Assembly (NCBI GenBank): GCA_022385755.1
Contig: MU278350.1
Coordinates: forward strand, 1,068,905-1,132,904
DNA from: Trametopsis cervina
Lineage: Eukaryota > Basidiomycota > Agaricomycetes > Polyporales > Irpicaceae
DNA: 64,000 bases
Direction of reading: 5' to 3'
Shown here: positions 1-11,300 of the stretch, one piece after another
Layout of the letters: each line of letters opens with the position of its first letter
How positions within the stretch are numbered: the first letter of the stretch is position 1
Position numbers and translations under genes: made by a program
Notes under the pieces: model-generated
What the model saw: the letters and a program-made list of their open reading frames with translations, nothing else
What the model was told of the DNA's origin: nothing
Database searches by the model: none

Positions 1-1154
1 CCAATGTCTCACAGTTGGGCCACAAATACTCACATGCAGCCGCAAGGTATATCACAATTGAGAACTACGGACATGCAGTGTATTTAGCTCCTCATGATAC
101 GAGGCGAATCTGACGAAAGGACAATGTGTGGATGGATATACGGTGATAATGGAGGTACCATGCAGTGGTGAGAACAAAATCACGTACTGTACTCCATCAG
201 TAGGGGGCAAGCCACGGTAGTCACGGCCTCTCTTCACTGGAATGTCGTGGGTGCAAAAGCCACCCACGAGCCACATCTTCCATCCTCATCACCTATCAAC
301 ACTCGTTGTAAGGACCGCCAACGTCTCTCAAGGTTCCCTATGCGGCACACGATCATTGAGAACGGGATGCCGTGTTCGGGCCCATACCGAGTTATCGAGC
401 TGAGCCCCGTGTTTGAATTCCATTGAGATATCGCACCTTAATTAACAGCACCGCGCGAAGACTTGAGGATGAGAATAGACCGTTCTCACAATCTTAACAA
501 ATCAATATAGAGGCCATACATGTTATCGTTGGTCAATGGCAGTGGGAACCGAGTGGTGAGCAGACAAATCTGACTTGAGAACTTGGCCAACCATACATCA
601 CGGTCCCCCGCAATTGCAGTGCTCCCAGTGCCGCACGCTTCACATCCTCCCTGGCGGACATCAACGATCCGAACAGTTATCACCACTGCGCGGGACTGGA
701 GCGTAAGTTGCACCATTGCATGGGGCTTCACCCACAGTCTAACTGCGGTATATTCCCAGGAGACGAGCCAGATTGTACTCGAGCTTCGGCATGCGAAGTC
801 TCGAGTGTAGAGTCGCGCAGAGTGGGAAGGCAACAAAGGTACGAAATTTCAGACGAGTTTCACGTGTGCCGTGCGAATTTCCTTTGATGGTCACTGCTCG
901 CTTGATTATATTCCGTTGACAGCATGCCTCGATTGAACCCTACCAAGATGCTTCATTGAACTCTGCTCCCGCCACTAGCCATTCACAGAATGGAGCTAGG
1001 AGCACATCGCTGCTACAAGCCATCCGTTCGCTCTTATAGAGCTCAACAATTCACGAGTGTTCACCCGCACTTTTCCCATTCTCTCCGTCCTCCGTTGAAA
1101 GCCCCTGTTTCATTGCCAGTACGCTACTAATTTCGTCCCCTATAGTTCCCGCTC
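1..1154. other. Intergenic, no gene seen
   Basis: Short, mutually overlapping open frames only, none with a recognisable domain or plausible splicing into a longer protein. The last ~100 bases carry a pyrimidine-rich leader typical of the region just upstream of a fungal start codon, consistent with the F-box gene that follows. Confidence 0.5.
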
Positions 1155-2754
1155 ATGATGCCCTGTTCGTCAGATATGCACCCTTGCTTGCTCGTCTCCG
1201 AAATATTCGACCTCATCGCTCAGTTCGCGAACGAAGATGGGTCGTCGCCATCTGCGGTCGCCTCACTAGCTCGGACCTGCCGTGCCTTCCAGGAACCAGC
1301 AGAAGACGTGCTATGGAGAAGGCTCAACGGTCTAGTGCCTTTAATGCACTGCTTTCGCGGAGATATCTGCAGTTCGGCAGACAAACAATACGTGAGCGAT
1401 CTACTATCTATCACGCGCATCAGCTCCAACACTAGTGCAGTACTTTACCAAACCTTTCGATGCTAAGAGTGAAGATTGGCAAAGATTCACTAGACAAGCC
1501 AAGCGAGTTCATGCTCTAGCTCTCGGCCAATCCTTCGATATCGACGCCGAAATGAAAGCCTTGCAAGTGCTTGATCTGTGTCGCCCCGCTTCCTCGGTTG
1601 CCCTGCTACCCAATCTTCGCGAGCTGCGCTGGTGTGACTACAAAGAAATCTCACTCCGCTACATGCATCTCTTCGCACACCCGGGCCTCGTTGCCTTCAA
1701 CGCTTTGATTATCGCCAAGCCACACCTTCTCAGTGATACCCTCTCATATCTATCGATCGCAACACCTGGCCTGAAATATCTGAAGGTTACTCCTGGTGCC
1801 CATGAGCACGACGACTCTGAAGTCTCTAACGCGGTACAACGATTACTCGTATCATTACCAGGCCTTGCCGAGTTCTCCGCCAGAGCGCCCTTATGCGCCA
1901 CTACACTACACGCTCTTGCGTACCATCCACGCTTGGAGATCCTATCTGTCCGGTTACCATCGCGCATCGACGGCTGCTCCTACACGCAACCTACTGGGAG
2001 CCGCACATTCCGCACCCTGCGCAGATTGACAGTCTTCAGTAGCAGCATAGATGACGTCGTTCCGTTGCTGAACATCATCCAATCACCGCGTTTCGTTGAG
2101 CTCGCGCTGCACGTCAAGATACAGCCCACGGTTGCATCGCTTCGGAGCCTATTTGCTGCGATCTCGCGCCATCATTCGATCCGAAGCCTCAGCATACTCG
2201 TTGCATCCTCTACTGGCCAACGGCCCTCACAGGCCGTTCCCATCCAAACATCCGCGCAATATGTCCTCACGGGGGACGTGATCCGAGCTCTCCACGGACT
2301 GCGGCGGCTTGCCCATCTGATTTTGACTCAAATACCGACGGACCTAGGTGACCAGGCTATCTTTGATATGGCGGCGGCGTGGCCACATCTCGAACGGCTA
2401 TCGCTCGGTACGATGACCAGGCTGGAGAACCGGGCTCTGTCTCTCGAGGCGTTGCGTTACATAGCCTCGAGCTGTCCCAGGCTACGAGAGCTCGCATTGA
2501 CATTCAACTCGGCGCTCCCAGGTCCTTCGAGCATCAAGGGTAGCGGGAAGCAGCGCAGTGCGAGCGCGACGTCGCTGTCGCGCCTGGAGCTGTTTGACGT
2601 CGGTTGCTCAGAGATACACGACGTCATGCGGTTTGCGCAGTTTCTTGCAAACGTGTTCCCGCGGGCGCGGGCGTGCGATCGACATGGACCTCGGTATCGA
2701 GCTTCGTCGATGGCTCTGGTGCACAAGGAGAAGACGAGGCTGTTGGCGTGTTGA
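1155..2754 (+). CDS. F-box protein with leucine-rich-repeat-like C-terminal region
   Basis: Two exons joined by a 49-nt phase-0 intron (1392-1440, GTGAGC...TGCAG) give a protein of about 516 residues. Residues ~10-60 fit an F-box: a helix beginning LLVSEIFDLIAQF, then SLARTCRAFQEPAEDVLWRRL, the usual 'fall/vote for/LW' pattern of Agaricomycete F-box proteins. The remainder has irregular leucine-rich segments (LNIIQSPRFVELALHV, LRRLAHLILTQIP, LRELALTFN) resembling the degenerate LRR solenoid these proteins use for substrate binding. By family knowledge the role would be a substrate adaptor of an SCF ubiquitin ligase; the substrate cannot be read from sequence. The start at 1155 was chosen as the first ATG in frame with the F-box; ATG at 1158 is equally possible. 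Such genes occur in dozens of copies in Agaricomycetes. Confidence 0.85.
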
Positions 2755-3980
2755 TGGTTGACTCCTGTAGTTGTATCGGTATGTTCTTCTGTGATTGCTC
2801 ACTTGTCGTTGTCTGACGTTCCGACAGATGACTCTTAAATCTTGTAGATCGTGAGCCAGCTTGCTACAGACCACTGGCCCTGTAGCTGTACAACAGTTAC
2901 TCGTTGCAAAGGTGCAACTCAACCCTCGCTCACGTGGCTATCATTATATTATTGTAAATTCAGTACCTATCTATCTTGTCGATGTCTTGGGGATCATGTC
3001 ATGTGCATTGCATTAATACATGTTAGAATATCACCTCTCGCTGCTATACACAGTGACAGAAGTCTTGCTGGATATTAACAAGCACTGAGGTCGCATGTCC
3101 AGCTGCAGGTCAAACGCAGTATGCACACCCCTGCGAGGATCATCCTAAACCTTCGTATGCAGCGGTCCAGACTCAAAGCTCACCCACCAGCCCCACAATC
3201 ATGCAGTGTACTTCTTTGCATGCTGTTGTCCTGCCCTCGATCGTCAATGAGACTATCTACGGTAGCAGTCTGGACCTGTTAGAATATTCGCAACCCCATA
3301 CAAGACAAAACTCTACCCGCAACTAAAACAAACTTCAGCGCATGAACAAATACATGAAGATGTCAGGAGCAGCGCAGGATGTGATGCTTCGGCCGGCTCA
3401 TACAGATGTATAATATGGGAGCAGTCCAGCCTGGTGTCAAACCCGTGTGCGCAGATGTTGTTGACCTCGGATGCACGGCATGCTAGTGGAATGGACTCGG
3501 GTGATCGAGCTCGTTGAATGCACTGGTCACACGTGAATATAACTGTGCATCGTACCCCGGTGCAAGTCAAATTCGAGTTCACAGGAGGAGGAGTCCTTTC
3601 GCTCGAGACGAAGTAATGCATCAAGTAAAGATATGATAGGATCCATGGATAGTGATAACTGATGATCAGCTCAGGGTATGATACAATTGCAGATGGTGGG
3701 TGTGTTACTGAATGTAAGGAAGACGGGGTAACAGAGGTCGCAGTCATAGACATAGACGCGAAAGCGATAATTCAAAAGCGCGAAAAGCAAAATCATTGGG
3801 AATTTGACCGAGAACGCCACTACCGTCGGGCCCGTTTCACGTCACCGCCTTCTCCAACATCAAGTGGCGCGAGAGGTTCTCGTTTTTGGCCGGGTGCGGC
3901 CATGGGTTGGTGCGAAAGGCCCATTCCTTGTATGGGTCTTCGGCCGCTCGAGCCTCTACGCATTGTTAATCAATGTCTCA
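2755..3980. other. Intergenic between convergent genes
   Basis: The 3' flanks of the F-box gene and of RAD52 meet here. The longest frame (minus, 3313-3753) gives an anonymous serine- and histidine-rich peptide without domain, signal peptide or plausible splice partners, so it is not called. Confidence 0.5.
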
Positions 3981-5915
3981 TCAAGGAATGACGGCATATC
4001 TAACGTACAGCATCGCATCCGCACTGCGTTTCGAGCCAGTTACGACAGGGGTCGGCTGCTGAACATGCTTAAAGGTTTGTATGCTCTACTCACGGTTTTT
4101 GAGTCGCGATGGAGCAGGACGGATTGAATAAAAACACTTACTACGCCAGGAGGGAAGTGAAAACTCCCCATAGAAGATGTTCGCGGCGGACCACGATTGG
4201 CAGCATTGGAGGACGATGTGGCACTTGAGTTTGAAGACACCCTTCTGTTCGAATCCTCACTAGGTTTGGACTGTGGCTGGACCTTTGTCGACTCAGATCG
4301 AGCCGGTCTTGGCAGACTCTCAGAAAGAAGGCGGGACGGCTCGTCAGTCTCCGGAATATCGATTTCCACGCCACCAGAGCCTTCGTCAAAGTCAATATGG
4401 CCGCCGATTCCAATGTCCCCGTCGCCCAGGTCGATGGAAGCGAACAAAGCGTCATCCTGCGAGTACATGCCGTATTCCTCAAACGATCCCGTCTCGGACG
4501 CCGCTTGCTCAGCAACATCCGTCGAGGTGCGTTCGAGAGGAGCCGGAACGGTCGGCTCGAGTTTATCTTGAAGAGACGCAGCATTTCTGTCCGTGATCGT
4601 ACTGGACGACATCGGCTCTTTCGATTTCGGCGGAGCGGGCTGCTTGAAGGTGCTGCCAGAGTTCTCTAGCGGTCTCGACCGTGATTGGGGGTGCGCTGGT
4701 GTGTGTACTGGAGTGTTGAGGCCCAGTTTCGATGGAGCCATGTCGTTGGTCCGCACAGGCGTCGAGTGCTCTACTAGCCCCAGCGGAGATCTTGCTGACG
4801 AATTTGACGGCGGATTGACGGTCGAGGCACCACGAACGTGTGGTGGTATTGATGACAATGGCTTGCGGGGTACCTCTTGCTGTGGAATGTTGGCTTTCCT
4901 AGTGGCGTCATGTCTTGAAGTCGTTCCAGACGGACCAGCGGCATCCGAGGCGGGCCCAGGCGGGGGATTCACGTTCGTATTCGTATTCGAAGTCACAATC
5001 GGACTGGCATCTGGTTTCCGCTCTTCGAATTCGGGCCTCCGATGCAGCTCACTCTTATCAAATTTGGGCTAACGTTATGTCGTTTCAGGTCGCACACAAG
5101 CCTCATCACAGCGCATATACACATATGCATTGATGCCGTAAGTGCACTTACCGGTGGGACTTTGATCTTCACGACCTCTTGTGCGTAGGACTTGTCATAC
5201 AGGCAGTTTCCCAACAAATTGCCAAAATTTCGCAGAGCACGCTTCACGGCGTCTGTCACAGCTTCCTTCTTGCACTACACACCCCGCGAACGCAAGTAAG
5301 TCAGAATAACAGCCAGTTGTGCCCAACGCACAGAAGCCCAATGCAACACACCTTATCAAGCGCAGCCCCTTTGCTCTTCGCATTTTCGAGCAGTCCGTAC
5401 CCAATATCCTCATGATACACGCCGTCTCTCAGCGTAATCCTCACGATCGCAGTAACGCCGACGCTATACCGCTGGGTCTGCTCATTATGGTCCACAAAAT
5501 CTGTCGTAAGACTGACGACGTTCGAACTCCAGCCATTGAAGCCAAACACCTCATTCGCGAGGTTGATGATTTTCCAGCCTTCCGCATACGTCAGTTTCGG
5601 GCCACCGCCTGGTCCCGGGCGCTGCGAGATGTACTCCGGGCCCAATTTCTTGTCCAGTTTCGCCTGCAGCGTCGCTATGCGCCGCGCGGAATCCTCCGAC
5701 ATATCCATGAACGAAGACGTGTCGCCCAGGAACGACGCCTGCGTGCTGCCGCTAGGAAACGCCATCGAGCCGTGCATAGAGGGAGCGAAGGACATCGCGC
5801 CGTGCACCGCGAGCGGCAGGGGCAGAGGTTGGCCAAACGCGCGGGCCTGTTGTTGAACTTGGGCTTGGGACTGCAAGAACGAATCGACGAGGTGTCCGCT
5901 GAACGATCCTGCCAT
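3981..5915 (-). CDS. RAD52: DNA repair and recombination protein RAD52
   Basis: Four exons: 5915-5352, 5274-5152, 5068-4142 and probably 4085-3981, giving about 572 residues. The conserved Rad52/22 strand-annealing domain occupies residues ~65-245: [59 protein letters not shown], then across intron 1 [27 protein letters not shown]. This domain forms the oligomeric ring that anneals complementary single strands. The rest is a Ser/Pro/Asn-rich disordered tail, where fungal Rad52 normally binds Rad51 and RPA. The start was set at the ATG giving [13 protein letters not shown]; an in-frame ATG 42 nt upstream is open but reads less like the family. The last exon (34 codons after GGCGTA|GTAAGT) is the least certain part; a neighbouring acceptor would end the protein within a few residues. 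Introns 1-3 are 77, 83 and 56 nt. Confidence 0.93.
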
Positions 5916-6516
5916 GCAAGAAAACCAAGTGGTACGGCCGTGCGATAGTGGCGACAATAGTCGGAGTGGCCAGGAGTCGTCAGCCGGGGGTTATAGTACT
6001 GGGTACTTATAGCCGGAGCGCGAGGAAGAACAACAGCAGAGAGCGACTGATCGAGGCGCGTGGGAAGGCACCGCCACGCATGTTCGGCGTGGACGAGTCA
6101 CCTGACCGCGTGTACGCTGGTCCCACTGCTGACTCGGGCGCGACGCGTTTGGACGGTACTGTGGAAGTGCACACGGTGAGTCACTGTGGACTGATGTGGC
6201 GGGAGAAGATATGCAGAGTCAATTCATGTACAATGACTCCAGTTCGTCGTCTGGACACGCAGAAGCCGCAAAGAGAACTAACACCACTTCTCCGACTCTT
6301 CAGTCTCGTCTGCGGTGGACTGCGTGAAGAGGCGGCACCGTGGCACGATTACAGACCCGCGTACGGTGTGGTGGGAGCAGCATAGAAGGGGTGTTTATTA
6401 TACGCTGTCGGTACAGCATGAAGTAAGGTCGTATGCCACAAGCAGAACGAAAACCAATGCGGTATAAATATCTACTACTCCGTGGTTCGCACTATCATGG
6501 GTAGTATATATTACAT
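5916..6516. other. RAD52 upstream region with one copy of a dispersed repeat
   Basis: No gene seen. Positions 6097-6285 are clearly related to 23103-23252, with the same order of motifs: GTCACCT, GACGCGTTTGG, CTGTGGAAG, TGCAGAGTCAATT, TTCGTCG and AGAAGCCGCA. Both copies lie upstream of minus-strand genes and in the same orientation. Confidence 0.6.
6097..6285 (+). repeat. Dispersed direct repeat, copy 1
   Basis: Matches 23103-23252 by eye over about 150 aligned positions with a few short gaps; longest identical stretch TGCAGAGTCAATT. It lies about 230 bp outside the left end of the KDZ element. No coding capacity is evident; it may be a remnant of an inactive element or of a segmental duplication. 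Confidence 0.7.
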
Positions 6517-6536
6517 ACTACTAATCTGATTAGTAC
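6517..6536 (+). repeat. Left terminal inverted repeat of the KDZ element
   Basis: The 20-bp end ACTACTAATCTGATTAGTAC is itself a near-palindrome (TACTAATC-T-GATTAGTA). It matches the right end at 18 of 20 positions in inverted orientation. Confidence 0.75.
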
Positions 6537-6594
6537 ACCAAGGCATAGTAGTAATAATCAAACGGCCTATTACCATTTCCATCGACTTCATTAT

Positions 6595-6670
6595 TGCGTC
6601 GGCGCCCGCGGCGCCCGTTGCCATCAGCGTTCCATCAGCGTTGCCATCAACCCTCCCCGCCGGCCGCGCT
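6595..6670 (+). repeat. Left subterminal CCATCA cluster
   Basis: Three closely spaced CCATCA motifs (TTGCCATCAGCGTTCCATCA, then GTTGCCATCA) sit at about 105-135 bases inside the left end. The inward-reading right end has three equivalent motifs (CTCCATCAACGTCCCATCA, then TTCCCATCA) at a similar depth (about 20815-20850). Such subterminal repeats are typical transposase binding sites; that role is inferred. Confidence 0.55.
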
Positions 6671-7149
6671 ACTTGCCCCGCACCAGCTCCCGCACCCTCA
6701 ACATCACTGCCCCGCCGTCCCGCACAGCAAGCGCAGCTACTGCATCCCCCGCCGTCATGGGTTTGCGTACCGTACACAAACTGCGTCACCCCGCCACATA
6801 TGCTACTTGCCCCCTGTCGTCGACGTCCGTCCGTCCCTGTCTCCCACCCTCGCCATCCCACATAGCCAACACCAGCACTTCGTCCGTCTTGCCCCCCACC
6901 ACCGGATTTTCATGTACTGTAGATCGCAGACTTGTATTGTACTCCATAAAAATATGATTCCCACGCTCCTTGTAATGTACCTCGAATCGCACAGGCACAC
7001 TCCGATCATCAATCGACCGAGATAGACTTCGATCATTCGGAGATCGTGCCGGGCAGGCAACGTCGAATGATGCACGCGCGAATGACATACTCCCTGGGAT
7101 GGTTCGTCAATCGCGTAGGTCACTGGTAATCTATGTATGTCGCTGGTAA

Positions 7150-7912
7150 TCTACATGGGTTCGGACGTCAATCGCCTAGGTCACTGGCTTGTAGGGAGGG
7201 ACGGTACGCGTGAGCTGTATACTCCGTGCAGCGGTACCACAAGGTTTCAGACGTGTATCGCACCTGTAGATAAGTAGCAAACCCGAGCCATCCCATGCAT
7301 TGTTACACGGTGTGAGTGATCACGGACGTATGTACTCCGTTGAACGGCTGAGGTGACATACGTACTTTCGGACCTCAATCGCACAGGTAGCTAGCATGCA
7401 TGTCCGTATGGTCCAGGTGCAATACATAGTTTCGGACTTCATTTGCGCGAGTAGTCAGCATGCGTGTCTAAACGGTACAGGTACGATACATGGTTTCGGA
7501 AGTCAATCACGCGGATAGCTATGATACATGTCCGTACGGTCGAAGTAACATACATGGTCAATCGGATGGATGGATAGCATACATACTTGAATGGCCGGGC
7601 GCCATACATGGTGTCGGACGTCAGTCGCATGAGTTGATAGGGTACATACCTGAACGGACGCGGTAACATACGCTGTGATGTACACGGTGTCGGACGTCAA
7701 TTGCATGAGTACATAGCGTACATACGTGAGCGGTCGGGGTGACGTACATGGTCTCAGACGTCAATCGCACGAGAAGATGGAGTACATGCTTGACTAGTCG
7801 GGGTAATGTACATGGACGCAATTGCATGGGTAGATAGCGTACATACCTGAGCGGCCGGGGTGACATATATGGTCTCGGACGTCAATCGCACGAGAACATA
7901 GGGTACGCGGGT
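7150..7912 (+). repeat. Degenerate minisatellite, ~64-bp unit
   Basis: About eleven units share the core TCGGACGTCAATCGCA (variants TCAGACGTCAATCGCAC, TTCGGACTTCATTTGC), then GAGTAGATAGNGTACATACCTGA, GCGGTCGGGGTGAC and ATACATGG. Core starts fall near 7161, 7245, 7366, 7431, 7495, 7559 (shortened), 7614, 7690 (12-bp insertion), 7754, 7813 (shortened) and 7875. Most spacings are 62-65 bases, which is not a multiple of three, and reading frames shift between units, so it is noncoding. It lies between the left end of the element and the transposase 3' end. Confidence 0.85.
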
Positions 7913-8322
7913 AGGCAGCATACTTAGGCCAAACAAGATGCTGGGGTGGTCTTCGGTGATGTACGTATTACTGAGACACTTGGGCGGATGGCGCATTGAA
8001 GTTACCTTTCGGCGGGGCATCTCATATACGCTGCAAATGGACGCGCAAGCTTGAGGGTACGTACGGAAGCCTTCTGAGTTGCAAATCGTACAAGACACTG
8101 CGGTTCCAAGCTCAATTCACGGCTATTTCACGCGGAATCCGGTTCAGAGCAAGACAATTAAATTGTGTATTTACTATATGTTCTGTACGACGCTACACGA
8201 CAGTTCAAACCTGCGGGATGGGATATGGACTACGGATTTCGGCCTTACGGGCGTAAGCTACGAGTTAGGCGTGCGCGGTCGTGTGAGCACTCACCGCATC
8301 GGCTATGTAGAGTGCAAATGCA

Positions 8323-11300
8323 TCACGACTTCGCGTTAGTAGCCTCGAATACGTATGCACTTGCCTGGCTAACGTGTCAGCACGGTCTCATGGGCTGATC
8401 GCGACAACTTACTTGCGTGCGTACTCAGCGGATCCGGGGCCGTCGTTCAGTCGCGCATTCACCCGGGCTTCCCAAAGGCCTACGTGATAGTCAAAGAACC
8501 GTATCGTACGCTTCATCTCCTCGTCGACAACCTCCAACTCCTCCTGCCATCGCTCAACCGTCGCAGTACTACGACACCAATGCACGCGCAGGTCTGTGCA
8601 GGAGTCAGTACGATTTGGGCGAGGGTTTTGCTACTACTTACTTTCTGTCATGGTATCCCGTAACGCCTGTGTTATATCCTCCTTATCGCTGATGAAAGCG
8701 AAGGTCCTCCAGATCCACGAACGCGGCTTAGTCTTCCTGCTATCCCCGTATCTGCGATCCTCCTCGCGGACGATGCCAAAGGGCACGAGGTGCGAGTTCT
8801 TTAGTCGTGGGTAAGTAGCGTCAGCCTCGTTCATTCCTAAGTGCTTCATCGCCAGCCGCGCACGACGATAAACATTAGCAGCAGTGTGTACCGCAGCACG
8901 TACGCGTTGTGCAGGGGCTTGTGTCCGAGTCTTGAGTTGTTGTGTTGTCGCCCTTTTGAGATGAGATTGCAGGCCGAAAGTAGCTGCGAGGTGCGTGCGC
9001 ACGTCGTCCAAAGCGGTATCGGCTTGAGCTTGTCTGAGCACTAACTCTATATAAGCCGCGTCTTTCAGTGCAGGGTGAGCTTGCAATTCGGAGGGGTACG
9101 ACGACGGCAAGTGGATTTGATACTCTTCAAGCTCCTTGGAAAAGTCACGACTGGCCGTGGATTGTTGTACACCAGCAGTCCTCTTCCGCTTTCTCGTCGT
9201 GTTTGCCTCCCCATTACCCTTTGTTGAATCTTCGTTCTCACTCTTCTGTCAAGTATGAGAGCCCGTTTATGTTTTCGTAAGGTCACTACGCACCTGTACT
9301 TCATGGATGGTCTGTTCGTTTATTATAACCGTCTCGCGCCTAACTACCTCCACCTCTACTTCTCGCTTTCGTGCGTCGTCAAGGCCATGTAGCGCAGCTG
9401 TTATCGCGCAGGTTAACGTCGTCGAGGCTGCCTTATGCCACGCGGTCAGACGAATAGAGAGAGCGCGATGCATGCTGGCCAATTTGTCGTCAGACAAACG
9501 GCCCGACCTATTCTTAGCAAGCTGCAGCAGCAGACACGCGCTGCAGGGTCTCAGCCACTTAAGAAAAATGATATAGCGAGATACGCACCGAAGCTCCTGA
9601 AGCTCGATCCCCTCGGAGATGACCTCCTGCATGCCCACCAATTCAATCGTGCCGGCTTGCGTGCGAGCTTCAAGGTCGGCGAGGATTTGTTTCTGGGTGG
9701 CAGCTGGGGAACTTGAATAAGGAGCTTGATACTGGATAGCAACGAACTTACCTTTCGTGCTAGCTGGCTCGTACAGTGAATTGATATCCTTTTCCTTGTC
9801 TTTCCTTCTTCCATCTGCTGTGGGAGGCTGGCCCCTCTGTACGAGCACCTTCTCCCATTCGGCCTTCTGCAATCTCCACGTCTCAATTGTGCCAGGTGGT
9901 AGGTCGCTGTCTTCCAGATCTGCTACGTATTGGGACAAGCTTTGGGTGCTTTCCTTGAGATACTTCGCGGCCTCGCGGTGTTTCCTGGCAAGGAAGGTCG
10001 CTGAACATAGGGTGAGTGCGATAGCCACACGAACACAGCCCACGTACCCATCCGAAAAGTTTTCCTCCAATGCATATCATCGTTGAAGTAGTTGATGATA
10101 TCGTGTCGATGCCCTGCGCTCATCTCACGGGTCCGTAAAGCCAACGCAGTCATATGAGGCCATACCCGCTCCAGAGCTTCGCCATCAGTCTGTGCACTTC
10201 CCGGTAGGTAATGGAAAGAATTCCACAGGCGACACGCTAGCTTGTGAGCAGCTTCGTGGAACTTACCGACCGCTGCGCGAGTTGCTGGGAAGATGAAATC
10301 CCTGATGGATATCAGAGAGAACTTGCCGTCAACAAATACCATCTTGCGGATGGCTGCGATCCTTTCCCAAAAGTGAATGCGATACTGGCAATTGATATCG
10401 TACGCTGAAATGTGAAGCCGTAAAGGGATCCACTTCTGTAGCCCTGAGAGATGACAGAAATCAACAGCGTCATGCCTATAGAAACAAGCAAAGTGAGTAG
10501 AACTAAGCATTACCACAAGCAAGAATTACGCACGATTCGCCGACTTTAAGGTCGACGCTTCCTCCGGGTAATACAAACATGTGACGAGCGCATGAAAGGC
10601 CGACTATACCTGACACCGAACCCCAGTGGCCAGAGAAACCCATAGCTCCAAACTTGTTGCAGGTCGAAGTCTAATTCACAAAAGATAAGGCAACGACCGA
10701 TACAACGTGGACAGGCAACGTACATGGTATTTTTTATGCGGCATGTTGGAGAAATAAGCGGCTGAGTCCTTCTCGTTTGCAAAGTAGCCGGCGCCAAGTG
10801 TCAAGGGGAAGTCTGCTGGATCGGTCCCCTTGTCCTTCAGGTTTAACGTGAAGTTGCCGTCAATAGCGTAATATAATGCATCCAGGTGTCTGTATGGCCG
10901 TAAAATGGGAGCCAAAGGTAGTGAAAATGGTGAGACGCACAATTTATCTTCTGCCCGTGTTCGCCATTCCGTCGAGATGTTCACGTCGAGATGTGGACAA
11001 GCGGGGCACATAGTCGCCAAACTACCATACTCGAGTGCGCGGGACGGTAGGACCCCTTTGCGGAGACAGAGCTTGAGGAAATGGTGCTCCCGGATAGCAA
11101 CCAGAAATTCGCGGTACCGGCTCTGCGACAATGAGAAGTCAGGACAATTTTGGCAGCAAGGATTCTAGCATTCGCACCTCAACGTCGTTGGGAAGGACCG
11201 CGTCGGTCTTTCGTTCCAAGCATGTAAGATAATCTTGCGCCGTAATGGTACCTTGCGTGGCGAGGAGCTGGAAGTCGTCCAAAACCTTGAGGGAGAATGC

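Noticed and set aside
3313..3753. 146-codon minus-strand open frame
   Set aside because: No domain, no plausible splice partners and no signal peptide; it lies between two convergent genes' 3' ends.
4593..5072. 159-codon plus-strand frame
   Set aside because: Antisense shadow of the disordered RAD52 tail.
6511..7123. Glycine- and arginine-rich minus frames (up to 116 codons)
   Set aside because: They lie in the GC-rich terminal region of the transposon, shift frame repeatedly and show no family resemblance.
7150..7912. CRISPR-like array
   Set aside because: The whole unit repeats with drift and there are no unique spacers. The host is a fungus, so it is a minisatellite.
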